Shown here one piece after another: positions 11,685-22,970 of a stretch of DNA of 64,000 bases. The DNA lies in NCBI GenBank assembly GCA_026874595.1, contig CM049314.1, forward strand, positions 17,538,729 through 17,602,728, given 5' to 3'. The translations under genes were made by a program, and so were the position numbers. Numbering within the stretch: position 1 is the first letter of the stretch; each line of letters opens with the position of its first letter. The notes below the pieces were generated by a model, which was not told the origin of the DNA, searched no databases, and saw nothing but the letters and a program-made list of their open reading frames with translations. Source of the stretch: Sipunculus nudus (Eukaryota; Annelida; Sipuncula; Golfingiida; Sipunculidae).

Positions 11685-12722
11685 GCCAGCAGCTAAAGTG
11701 CGCTGATGGTCGTTACTGCTGCAGAAATTTCGATGTAATAAACGGTTGACGGATGATATGGGGGAATTCCGTGGGCGCTTACCTCCGGTACAGAGCCTGA
11801 TTGCTGCGCCAGGAAGGAACGCACTGTTAATTTTCGAGTTGTTAAAAATATCGTTTCTGTAGATTCCTGAGTCATTAAACTTATTTATATAAAAACAATT
11901 AGTAATCCATATACTCCGTTTCAATTGATTGGCGGGGTTTTGTGTAAACTGGTCCAAATAACCCAACTTCTTCTTTACCCAGGCGACCCAGTGTTTTTCA
12001 AAACAGCAATTCCGTGAGCATGTCTTGTATGTCCTTAGAGTGTTAAGGAAGTAATTGAGCGGTATGTTTACATAGCATACGCTGTACGGGAAACTGCGAC
12101 ACAGTGCCTGCCCCTTGATCGAGTCAGTCAGAGTTGACCTTAATCTTTCCTTTTGACCTGGTTCTGGTGAGACATGCGGGGTACACGCTGTGAACTTCTC
12201 CTTTGCCTGACGGAACAGTACTGAGATACCATAATCGTTAAGACAGAGGTCTTGCTCACCGCTTCTGAGTGGGCCACAAAGAGACGAGCACGAGCCACCC
12301 CTGTTTGAAGCTATATCCCTCACCACGTCAAGTAAATAAGTGGTACCACTGCTTATATGTAATCTCACTTCACCCGGCCGAGGTGTTGAAATTAAACTGC
12401 CAATTCCATTTACCACATCTATGTCGAGACCTGTCGTCCTACGAACGTCATACAAATCCTCATTTGTCTCCTTCACCTGCCTACAAGGCCCATGATAGCG
12501 ACCACATTTCACTTGGAGGGCGGAACATATGGCATGGTCGGCGACACCGGATCCTGTCACAACACAGCCTCCGTTGCCATGTAAACGAGGATGAAGCCGG
12601 CAGGAAACGAGGATGCTATTGACAACACGGGTAGCAGGAAAGCCTGGTGGCCAGACGAACCTCCCCACTAAGGTAGTGAGTTGTGTACTGGACATAGGGT
12701 CGTGATTCCTTAACAAGTCCAA
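11685..12722 (-). CDS. Open in-frame extension upstream of the patatin exon, unknown
   Basis: The patatin reading frame continues upstream without a stop for 346 codons to an ATG at 12722. That is long for this AT-rich sequence, so at least part may be coding. The predicted residues are Cys-rich in the first ~270 positions and match no domain I know. The last ~80 positions before the patatin start are Asn/Ile-rich and look more like untranslated sequence. A plausible splice acceptor (TTTCTGCAG, exon start at 11718) would cut the extension off and leave the patatin start 34 bases into the exon. It could be an N-terminal extension, a separate exon or 5' UTR. Confidence 0.35.
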
Positions 12723-14082
12723 ACGTGTTAATCAATATTACCTCGAGTTCATGGCCAGGTCATTCAACACTTTCATGAGTGTGCTAGGACCATACTAGAT
12801 CTGAAGACACAATTAACGAATATATCATGACTTAGAGTTACGGTTTTACTTGCGTACAAAGAAATCAATATCCCACACTTCAGCCTTTGAAGAGACTGAA
12901 TTCACCGCACGCGTGGGCGTGGTCTTCGGCGAGTCGGTGGTCTCTCATCCCCGTGGCCCACTATCCTTACCTCTACACGTGTCACACCTTTTACTCTGCC
13001 TGCCGATAGAGAAAAAAATATGTTAATATATAAAACATGATTTTCCGACAAATAAAGACAGGGATGTAAGCAAACACGCCTCTTTATTAAAGAAAACAAC
13101 TCATCAATCATTGAAATAGACAAAAACACAAAAGGGACACAACCAATTAAATCTAATTTAGCAGACCATGTGAATGTAAATAGTTTAGTATCAAAAGGAG
13201 CCTTTACACTGAAACAGTACTTAATAACAGTTAAGCAAGTATTAAATCATATTCCATGTAAAACAATTACCTAAATTTATTCCACTGACACTTATATCGT
13301 TCATTCTGGACCATAACTAATTAGTTCTAGGCACAGTTTATGTCAGTTAATATTAAACAATGCAGGCTTAATATCTGGTCCTGTGCCCATGCAAAGATTT
13401 AAGTAAACACCGTTTTCTTTAAACTTAAATATAGGCACATATATCCCGGAGGACCGGCGCCATTCAAGATATCTTCAGTTGAATAATTCATTCGTTTTCC
13501 AACGCCATTTACATTATGCATGAATACTTATGTTTTCATATAAAGTCTATCTGTCAGGTCAAAATGAGAGCCCTGATCATGTTCGTGCTTTTTTTATTAC
13601 GCGGAGTATGAATGTGATATTTTACGAAATAATTATTGCAGTCCGTTATCAAATTAAATAAAAGGATATATTATTTCTTTACATAGTTCTTATATTCACG
13701 TAACCTTGCCGGTGAAAGGGCGAGTAGTATTTTTAGCGGAAGTAGGTAGGCGGCTAATTAATTAGAGATAAAATTCAGTTAAAGCTGGAGCAAACATCAT
13801 GCATGCTTTTATTTATTGTGAACAACAGGTACAGATATTACATGACGATGGCAAAAAATACAGTTCACGTCGTCACTCGTTCTTTGCATGTGTGTGATGA
13901 AGATGTGTTTGTCCGTGTGTGTTTGTCTGGTAAACTGTACAATACGGGTTAATTGTACATAAATCACTGACACAGTTCTTGGAAATTCTTCAAATTATTA
14001 TGAAATTATTAAAACAAACCAAATGGAAGGAACAATTCTTCAATTTTGTGGACACCGGTAATTCTTATATAATTGAGCAGTG

Positions 14083-14129
<47 letters not shown>

Positions 14130-14660
14130 CAATATGGAGAAACGGACAGAGACCGACAAAGTGAGACAAGAAACGAAAGGGTCATTTACCACTTTAAAAA
14201 AAAGTATCGAGGGATCTTCAATATATCGTTAAGATTAAAAGAAAATATTTTACAGCCAAAAACATTTTCATCCAGACACCCAGGGCATCAGGAAGTTAAT
14301 TGATATTAATTATCTTCTTCTAGAAAACATGCTGCTATACTGACGTAAACATGCCAAACGGGGATGCCTATAGCTCGCTTCAGAGTTTATGGTGGGATAA
14401 CGTGTTCCTGGTTAAAAATACAGTTTATATTACACAAGAAGAAAAGCCATACGTCATGTCTTAAATAGCTTATACAAATATATATATACTTTTTTTCGAT
14501 TTTTCTATTTTGGGAGACCCTGTAAGTAAAGTAATTACTCTGACTTTTCTCTCGGTTAAAATATATAGACCGTATGACCGACGCAAAATAATCCTTTTTT
14601 TTCTAAATAAAAGCCTGATCAAAATGAACACATAATTTACAATTTACAAGCAAAAACGAG
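12723..14660. other. Non-coding, upstream of the patatin gene
   Basis: No recognised gene. This region may include the promoter of the minus-strand patatin gene, but no clear core promoter is visible. A (GA)n(GACA)n microsatellite lies at 14083-14128. Confidence 0.4.
14083..14128. repeat. (GA)n(GACA)n microsatellite
   Basis: About nine GA units are followed by about seven GACA units. Two short open frames run through it in different phases and are artefacts of the repeat. Confidence 0.95.

Positions 14661-14663
<3 letters not shown>

Positions 14664-14740
<77 letters not shown>
14664..14740. repeat. (TA)n microsatellite
   Basis: Two adjacent TA runs separated by a single AAAT interruption near 14697. 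Confidence 0.97.
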
Positions 14741-14743
<3 letters not shown>

Positions 14744-15076
14744 CGGCATATGATTGACTAATTGATGAAACGTTTGTAACTGCATGCAGTTATTTTAAAT
14801 TACCGGGGCTGGAGATTTTATATAATTTCGGTTTCTACGCAAATACATGTATACAAATATTAACGTTTAATTGATTAATCTAAATCAATAAAACGTCCAT
14901 GCAGGACCATATCATTATCGAAAGATGGACGAAAAACTTAATTACTATTGCATATTATTACTAATTAATAAAAATACCCTATCATTAATTAGTACCCAAA
15001 TAAAAATAAAAATTAAATCAAAAGTTTAAAATTAACAGATCGGTTTTATTTAATACAATAAACTTGCATAAATAAC

Positions 15077-15082
<6 letters not shown>

Positions 15083-15159
<77 letters not shown>
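15083..15159. repeat. (TA)n microsatellite
   Basis: An uninterrupted TA run of about 77 bases preceded by a short CA run. Confidence 0.97.
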
Positions 15160-15162
<3 letters not shown>

Positions 15163-15639
15163 GTCGTTTTTAGGAAATTAAATATTTCTATGCATTTTAA
15201 ACTGCAATGGCCTACTTATTAGTGGGGCACATATCTGAAGCGAATTCTAGTATAAAGTTTGCAGATGCACAGCTGGTGGTCGTCACACAAATGCAGCCTT
15301 GATATAACCAGACCACGACTGCTAAGACTAAACCAAAAAAAAAGTGTGAATATTCCACGTGAGAAAGTTTGCATCTGGATGATTAACAGACGCATGAATT
15401 TATATATAAAAATGAATTAAAACGTACAATGAGGTCCCGTTTATTACACTTGTTGCAATTGGGAAAAGATATGGATGTGGCAACGTTAAGAATAAACGAA
15501 TAAATTAATAATAATAAAATAAATTATATCATCTGATATAATGACACTCTGCACAATTCTAGGGTATCCCAGAAACGGAAGTGTTTCATCGAATATGAAT
15601 GGTACACGCATATAATAATGTGTGTTTATCAATAAATAT

Positions 15640-15672
15640 AAATATAAATATAAATAAATAAATGAATAAATA

Positions 15673-15748
<76 letters not shown>

Positions 15749-15755
15749 TATATAA
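15640..15755. repeat. (AAAT)n/(TA)n microsatellite
   Basis: AAATATAAATA and AATA repeats grade into a long TA run. The 65-codon minus-strand frame through it, rich in Tyr-Ile, is a repeat artefact. Confidence 0.95.
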
Positions 15756-16445
15756 TGTAACTGCAGGTCAACACATAGCGCACGGACGCAGGTGTGTTCA
15801 GGGCAAATTTACCGTGACAGACGTCTATTCATTTAACTATATTTAGGACCACAAATATCTACAAACTTATCAATCATTGTACGTCCACACAGAGATCCCA
15901 CATGTCGTATAGAAATGTGCACTGAGGGTCCCGGATAACGTTATTATACCGATTGTGTGGCTTCATCACAAAGCCGGATCCCGGACCTACATATACACGG
16001 TCCATAACATGTAGACTCATATCTAAAATAAACAAGACTCGATCTATACGGGAAGGAGGCATATGTTAAAGTTTCATGAATAGTGATGCAGATATATTAT
16101 GAGATTACATGAGAGGAAACGTCAACATAACAAAAGGTTTAATTTTACAGAAAATACACATTAAAGGCACAGGATTTCCTTTAAGTTGAACATGTGAGCA
16201 GTTTTCAGGTACAATGCTGCATATATCGTATGACAAAAGTACTGAGTATATTTATTATTATCTATTATCTACAAACTGGGTTTCACAAAATAAAGTAAAG
16301 ACGTCGTTTGAAAAATTGTTAGTAATAAACAATGTAAAAAAAAAATACCTAGCGTTTAAGAGTTTGGGGTGAGGCATTAAACAATCTGCTGATGAGTAAG
16401 GTGTAATATATATTGTATCTTGATCATTCTTTCACCGGTATCTAT

Positions 16446-16860
16446 TAGTGGTAGGAATCGGTTTTAAAATCATAATCGATGATTCAAAAATATAAACCAC
16501 CGATGATCGATAATTAATCCATTATTTTATGTACTTTCTATACTATCTTGAAATCTGCTGTTTATACTAGTACCTAAAATATTGACCCCAGTAAAGAGTT
16601 TGACATGTACATCGGTATTCATAATGAAACCATTAATTCACCCGCATCAAAGGTTGACTTGTTAGCTGCATAAGATTCCAGTGTTGATGCTGTTCGTTAC
16701 TTTGTGTTCGTATATCTCTGACAAGTTCTACAGATTCTTTGCATGTGCATTCAAAATCGTTTTAATCGAATAATCGATTATACAAAAATGCAATCGATTT
16801 AATCAATTTTAAAAGAAAACAACCAATTATCCATTTAACCGATTTATTAGCACACCACTA
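16446..16860. mobile_element. Probable non-autonomous hAT-like element, ATCGAT-rich
   Basis: The left end TAGTGGTAGGAATCGGTT is mirrored by the right end, whose reverse complement begins TAGTGGTGTGCTAATAAATC. Both subterminal regions are full of ATCGATTAT-like motifs. This layout is typical of short hAT-type elements. I find no clean 8-base target duplication at these ends, so the boundaries and class are provisional. Confidence 0.55.
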
Positions 16861-18363
16861 GTGCATGACATCCCATCAAATCTTCTACAGTTTTAATCCG
16901 GTTAGCAATCTTTGTAAATATACTGTTGATCATGTTATCATCCCTGTTTAACAGAACCACATTTCGGTGCATAATTACAGAGAACATGAGATCTTACTGA
17001 AGAAAGAAAAAGATTTTTAAATAAGAGGGTGTTCAAAAGTGCACACACAGTGGCCAATCTGGGAATTAAATGGCCTCATCACTGACGTATGCAGCAGACA
17101 GGCACCTTTACATCTGTCATCGGTAGTGACTGCCACCTGGTGAGTGATATCATAACTAACACCAATAAGGCTCACACGAGAGAAGTCCTATAAACAACCA
17201 CAGCATTCAAAGGATCTGGCAAGCTCAGTCAACAACAACAGTAACAGGAGATGTTAATGTAGTTGTCAGTACTGTATGCGGCCAGACCTAGGGTCAGTTA
17301 AAAATATTAAATTCAAATAAAATTTAGGATATTGGAGGAATTATCAATACAAATTCATATATTTTTACCACCTCAAATTCAATTTGCAATTAAGAGATTT
17401 TCAATCTTGGAATTTCTGACATTTCATGGGCACAAGTGCTGATCCACAAAACTGTGTAACAGAGTTTATCTAGCATTAACATCAGCCTCCCACCATAATC
17501 TATGTGATAAACTATTTAAGGCATTTATTTGGCTTTGAACATTCACTACATGCATGGTCTATAAAGTAAACCCCCCCCCCCCCCCCCCCCACCACCACAA
17601 AAAAAACCCAGAGTATTTTCTAATGTATGATCCTCAGTGAAATGAGCTAGCTGGTACATTTTTCAAAAAATGCCGATCAAGTGATTGATAAACTTAAGTT
17701 CCAATTCATTTATTAATTTTTTATCATTTCAGTGTTACGCAGAACAGGCCATCTTTAAATGTGACCTGTTACATGTATATGTATATGAACAAAGTTGTAG
17801 TAGTGACTAAACTCAAAGAGTCAGCTGGTATTGAGATGTATATGGGGTTTGTATAACTTGCATTTGATATACAATGTCAAATGTACATGAATTTGTTTTT
17901 TTTTATATACTATACAAGTAACAAATCTAGTTAATCTAGTATTAATGTGTGTATAAAAAAATCTGTGTTACCAAGTAAGTAATTAAAAGTTCTCAAATTG
18001 AAAAGGTAAAAAGACAGTTAACGCCTTTCTGCAGACTTGTATTTTATAATCATAAAAGCTTTCAGATACCATAGTTGACTTTGCAAGGTATAAAAATTGG
18101 AATGTATGTGTTAATTTATATAGTATGAGTGGGTCAGTGTTGGTTGTTATATTCCACTAATACACGGAATGTATACATATTATATAACAATATACTTTTT
18201 GTATTCATGTATATATAGAATGCTATGATTAGTTTTGAACTTACAAACTTTCAGCACTTCTCTGTGTTCATAAAAAATGGACTTCTTAAAAAATTCAGAC
18301 AAACCAAAACTAAAGGGGAAATTTTTCAATTATCTGGTTACCATTAATGCATACATTCGATCG

Positions 18364-18366
<3 letters not shown>

Positions 18367-18406
<40 letters not shown>
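18367..18406. repeat. (GA)n microsatellite
   Basis: About 20 GA units, preceded by TCGATCGATC. Confidence 0.96.
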
Positions 18407-18413
<7 letters not shown>

Positions 18414-19408
18414 AAGGAGAGGGTTCGATGAGTAATTTGCTATAAATTTAGGGTTGTCTCTGTATGTTACAGTCTATAATACAGAATCACTTCAAAGTGG
18501 CCATATAAGAACTCTTCACAACCAAAATTACCCTTAGATCAGTTATATATGCACAAAGGAAGCCATAAATCACAAAAATTATTTTGCAAAAGGTAGGTGA
18601 ATGGGCACCTTTAAATTTGTGTTGTATATCCATAAATGCACGTGACTCTCGCATTTGTGATACCGGAAAAAAAAAACAATTCTATATCGACTCTATATCG
18701 CCAGAGCTACTTGTTAACACATGCGGCCCATGCTGAGAACAAAGTTAACTCTGCTGCTTTATAATGAATTAGCTGTCAAGTGATTACCTAAATACCTGTC
18801 ACTGATGGCCTGATGAACAGCTGTCAACAGAATGCCTTCTATTTTGCCGTTTAAACACTGTGCAGATCAGTCAAAATTTAACATTGGCGCTTCCAGAGTG
18901 AGCTGCACGCTTTGGCAGATGACCAAGCCGTTAATTAAATAAAGTGTTTAAATTATTTAAAAGAATCCACAATGCATCGTTGTTTCATTCCGTTGTGATG
19001 GTCCCGCAAAAGTTAGGCAAGACCGGGTGTATCATATATTTCACAACGTTATATTTCGTCACTCTTCCAAGAACTGGCTTCCTGGAACTTCAGGTAAACT
19101 GATGGCAAATCAGATGACTTCACTCACCTGTCACATTCCTTAACCAAGACTTATTTCACTGTGTACTGGTAGACATGTTAATTGGATTTCATCGCTGAAA
19201 CGTATTAATACAACCCCCCCCCCCCCCCCCCGTCGTGTTATATGCATGTTAAACCCAGGATATGTTAAAGTTTGACTTCTGTGGTGTGCCTGTGACATAG
19301 GTTGTGTGCTTTCTCACCACTGACACCAGGCTAGACTTTTTAGAAATGGGGGCTCATAAACTTTTGCTTTGCAAGGTTCCCGCATGCTTTTGTGGTGATA
19401 TTACATAT

Positions 19409-19476
19409 AGACAGTGCATTATAATAATCTGTCTTATAAGTAATTCTTTAATTTATTAATGTGGTATATTTGTAAT
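19409..19476. repeat. Direct repeat, copy 1 (partner at 22757-22824)
   Basis: Starts AGACAGTGCATTATAATAAT and ends GTGGTATATTTGTAAT. It shows only a handful of mismatches to 22757-22824, 3,348 bases downstream in the same orientation. Confidence 0.85.
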
Positions 19477-20358
19477 CGAGAAGGATTTAGTGATCAGAAA
19501 CTGAACAGATCACCACCATTTACAATGGTTTGGAATGATCACCACCATTATAATCAATACCAATGTACATCGCAACTTATACATCCATATGTTTATGATA
19601 AATTGTATATAATTTGACTGCTGCATTACAAGGACCTTTTTAAAGCACCTTTTAATTTCAGCAATACCATTTCAGAGATATATAAGCTAATAAATGTTCA
19701 GCTAAAAGAGAAATGGTTATCAACATTTATATTATAGTCCATATAATTGATGATAGAGATCCAAATAATAAGGTGCCGCAATGAACAATTGGTATGAAAA
19801 AAAGTGGCATTCATTGAGGAAAACAGGTTACATTCATTCCTATATCTAGCTGATAGACATGTTAGTTACATGTTCAAAGTGCTCAGGCCTCCTAGTTATT
19901 AAGATTCAGAGGCAGCTTTGCACCATTTAGGACAATACCTTTTTTGTCACAGGAAGTAATATTTGCTGTTTTGTGTAATTATTGGTAAGTAAATGGCAAC
20001 TAAATTAAGATCTAACTCCAATGCTTCTCATGCAAATAAATATATATATAGGTATGTGGCATGATTATCAGATGTCATTATATATTATGGTTTTGATACA
20101 TTATAGATGAGCCACTGGTCACACACTGCTTATGTACAGAAATATTAATCTTACTTTTATCTGTAATTCATTGCAACTCTGCTGAGTGGGTTCACTGTAT
20201 TGTAAGATATGTTGTAATAGCAAGGTCTGTGACTTCAACATATCACAGTTTTTGACTCTGGTTTATCAACTCAGACCCTTGTATATTTCAAAACAAAAAG
20301 TATGCAAGTTACCATGTTTGAATGTCCATATCATTGATATAATTATTTAAGTAATTTT

Positions 20359-22733
20359 TTAGCTCAGCTGACTATAAGTCATCTGAGCTATAGTTGTCGT
20401 CCATTGTCCGTATGTCCGTCCATCCGGATGTCCATCCGTAAGACTGGCACGTTTCGACACCATTGGACCTACAAATCTGAAATTCGGCCTACAGTTAGAT
20501 GCCCAAAAATCTCCTACCATGCCAAAAATTGGGTCAATAGGACTTCGTTCCTCCGAGATATTAAGGAAAAACCTCAATTTTTTATCAAAAATCTAATTTC
20601 ACACTTCAGGACTGCCTAATATCAGAACCACTAATCTGGTTTTCTTCATATTTACCATAAATATTCCTCTATATAGTTCCTATGTACATGCCAGGGTTTA
20701 AGTCAGTATTGTATAATTTAAAAACATTATGGGCCCAAACATAATGGACTTTGTAAAAAATCAGGAAAGATATTTGGTCACTTAAGAGAAAAAATGTTAA
20801 AGCTAGGGACTTTTTTCAGTAATACAACTTTAATTAATCAAAATTTAATTGTATACCAAAAATTTGATCAAAATCTGTTAAAATTTTTTAAATATTGGCA
20901 AAAATATAAATTGGTACCTTAAATTTTGCCCAAGTTTGACCATGGCATGATTTTTTTTCTTGTAAATACATTTGATTTACTTTTCACAGTCAGTATATAT
21001 ATATAGATTTAATCTGTTAATTTCTGAAATTTGAAAGTAAAAGCTTAAAAATTATTCTGGTTATTGAAGTTCTGAGGCTCTAATGTATTTACATTTTGAA
21101 CCTCCAGGCCAGCCATGTCTGGTCCCTACAGCCTTGTCTGGGTAAACGTATTAGTGATATATAATTCCTATGTACATGCCAGAAATTAAGTCTGTATTAT
21201 AAAATTTAAACAAAGTTATGGGCCCAAACATAATGGACTTTGTATAAAAAAATCAGGGAAGAAATTTGATCACTTAAGAACAAAGAGACTTTTTATAAGG
21301 GATATAACTTTATTTAATCAAGATTCAATTGTTTACCCAAAATTAGATCTGAATTTTGCAAATTTTTCAAGTTTTTAGCATAAATAAAAAATCAATACCA
21401 TAAGTTTTGTCCAACTGTGTCAATGGCACGTTTTTTCCCTGTAAGCACTATTGATTTAATTTCACAGCATATATACATAAGGATTTAATCTGTTAAATCT
21501 GAAATTTTCAAGGAATTGACTTAAAAGAGTAGCTTTTATTCAAGTATTCATACACCATGTCGTGTTGTTTACATCAAGCCCACCTGGTAGTACAGTCTTC
21601 ACTTGTGTTATGTAACATATTCAAGGCAGCTTGCCTTGGTTCAGCTTGGCCACTTCTAGCTGAATTCCCCTCTGCCCTGCACTGCCCCCTTCCCCCCCCC
21701 CCCCCCAGATGGTGCATAAATTAGATGAATGTTCTAATTTTCTGTATTTGATTCATTCTTATTCTAGGCTATGCTACATTTTAGATATTGTATTGTACCA
21801 CTAGGGTTGCAGTGATTAAAGTGCACATTTAATTGTGTCCACAAAGTGGTGTAATGCTTGAAAATGTGGATGTTCATCAGATAAGTAATACCTTACTTCA
21901 GAAGAGTAAAAACTTCACCAGGTGTGAAATTGACTATTAATTCCAGTTATAAAATATAGCTGAGATAATAATTAGCACAATGATATTGTTTGTCCCTCAT
22001 TCAACCAACAGTGTGTATACTTTATTTGAAAAGATATTTTTATTTTATAAAATTTACTTTTATCTTTTATTTCGGTGAATAAATTAAGCATGTACTGAAA
22101 AATCCAATGTACAAAACTTTTTAATAGTGATTCAAGGAATAGTCTTGAAGATGCTATGTTGTGGCATTATTTTCTTTTAAATTCAGTTTAAACATTTGTG
22201 ATTTAAAAATAATAAAATATATGTGTATTCATAATATGTCCCGATATGAGCTACACTCTGGATAAATAATGATTACAACTTAGAATTATGATATTTTAAC
22301 TTATATTTTCAGATTTTTTACTACAATTTTATAAAACTTTTAAATAAAATAAAATTAAACTCATAAAAACTATCAATTGAAAAAGTGGATATGCTAACAA
22401 ACAGGTTTTAATGTAGATTTAAACTTAAATGCATTATTCCCTTGAAAATGAAATAAAGGTATCAGTCCATTCTGTCCACTTGCCTGTCCATCTGTAAATT
22501 TTTCATATGCATCACAGTATCTCAAAACTTTTACTGTTTTTCTTCATGACAGTCTTGTCAGAGTATAAGTATTGCAGTCATAAATTTAGAACTGTACTAT
22601 AATCAAGAAGGAGGCCCCTCTCCTCTTAGCTTCTCATATGCTTATATAAATGAAAAACATTACAAGCGAATATTTTGCATTTCCAAAAATTTCAAACTTC
22701 AGCTGAGCACCGTGACCCATGGGTCCCTTGTTC
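20359..22733 (+). repeat. Interspersed repeat, ~2.4-kb copy B (plus)
   Basis: This is the plus-strand relative of the minus-strand repeat at 3487-5449. It opens with the hairpin AGCTCAGCTGACTATAAGTC...CATCTGAGCT, continues with GTCCGTCCATCC-like repeats and ends at GACCCATGGGTCCCTTGTT. Copy B is longer because a stretch of about 290 bases is repeated internally: the block from CCTATGTACATGCCAG near 20680 to about 20945 recurs near 21169-21425. No intact ORF was found. Short open frames near 20404-20619 are shadows of the repeat. Confidence 0.75.
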
Positions 22734-22756
22734 ATGATTATTACTATCCTTGGCAC

Positions 22757-22824
22757 AGACAGTGCATTATAATAATGTGTATTATAAGTAATCCTTTAAT
22801 TCATCAATGTGGTATATTTGTAAT
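22757..22824. repeat. Direct repeat, copy 2 (partner at 19409-19476)
   Basis: The second copy of the 68-base segment described at 19409. It ends 50 bases before the acceptor of the first coding exon of the SDR gene and is followed by two further copies of TTTGTAATTTG. Confidence 0.85.
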
Positions 22825-22875
22825 TTGTATATTTGTAATTTGTAATTTTCCTCACTTTTCTTTTTTCTTTTCAGG

Positions 22876-22970
22876 ATGTTTACCGTAGGAACCATAGGAT
22901 TTTTCATTTTACTGTACATCTTCCTCTCTTGGATTCGGAGGCTGCTGAGAATCTCAAACCTTACAGACAA
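22876..22970 (+). CDS. SDR9C gene, coding exon 1
   Basis: Encodes residues 1-31 and the first two bases of codon 32 (Lys). It contains the hydrophobic anchor FFILLYIFLSW followed by RRLLR, a positive-after-membrane pattern typical of the N-terminal anchor of retinol dehydrogenases. A pyrimidine-rich acceptor TTTTCTTTTCAG ends at 22874, one base before the ATG. The donor is AA/GTGAGT. Confidence 0.88.

Larger units (their letters stand above)
16861..20358. other. Non-coding, with homopolymer and GA tracts
   Basis: No gene is recognised. The region holds a C-tract at about 17572-17590, a C-tract at about 19215-19231 and a GA microsatellite at 18367-18406. A 68-base segment at 19409-19476 recurs at 22757-22824 just before the first coding exon of the SDR gene. 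Confidence 0.5.

Noticed and set aside
20404-20619. 71-codon ORF similar to a frame at 5182-5412 on the other strand
   Set aside because: The similarity comes from two copies of the same interspersed repeat. Frames are not kept between copies beyond short stretches, and no protein family is recognised.
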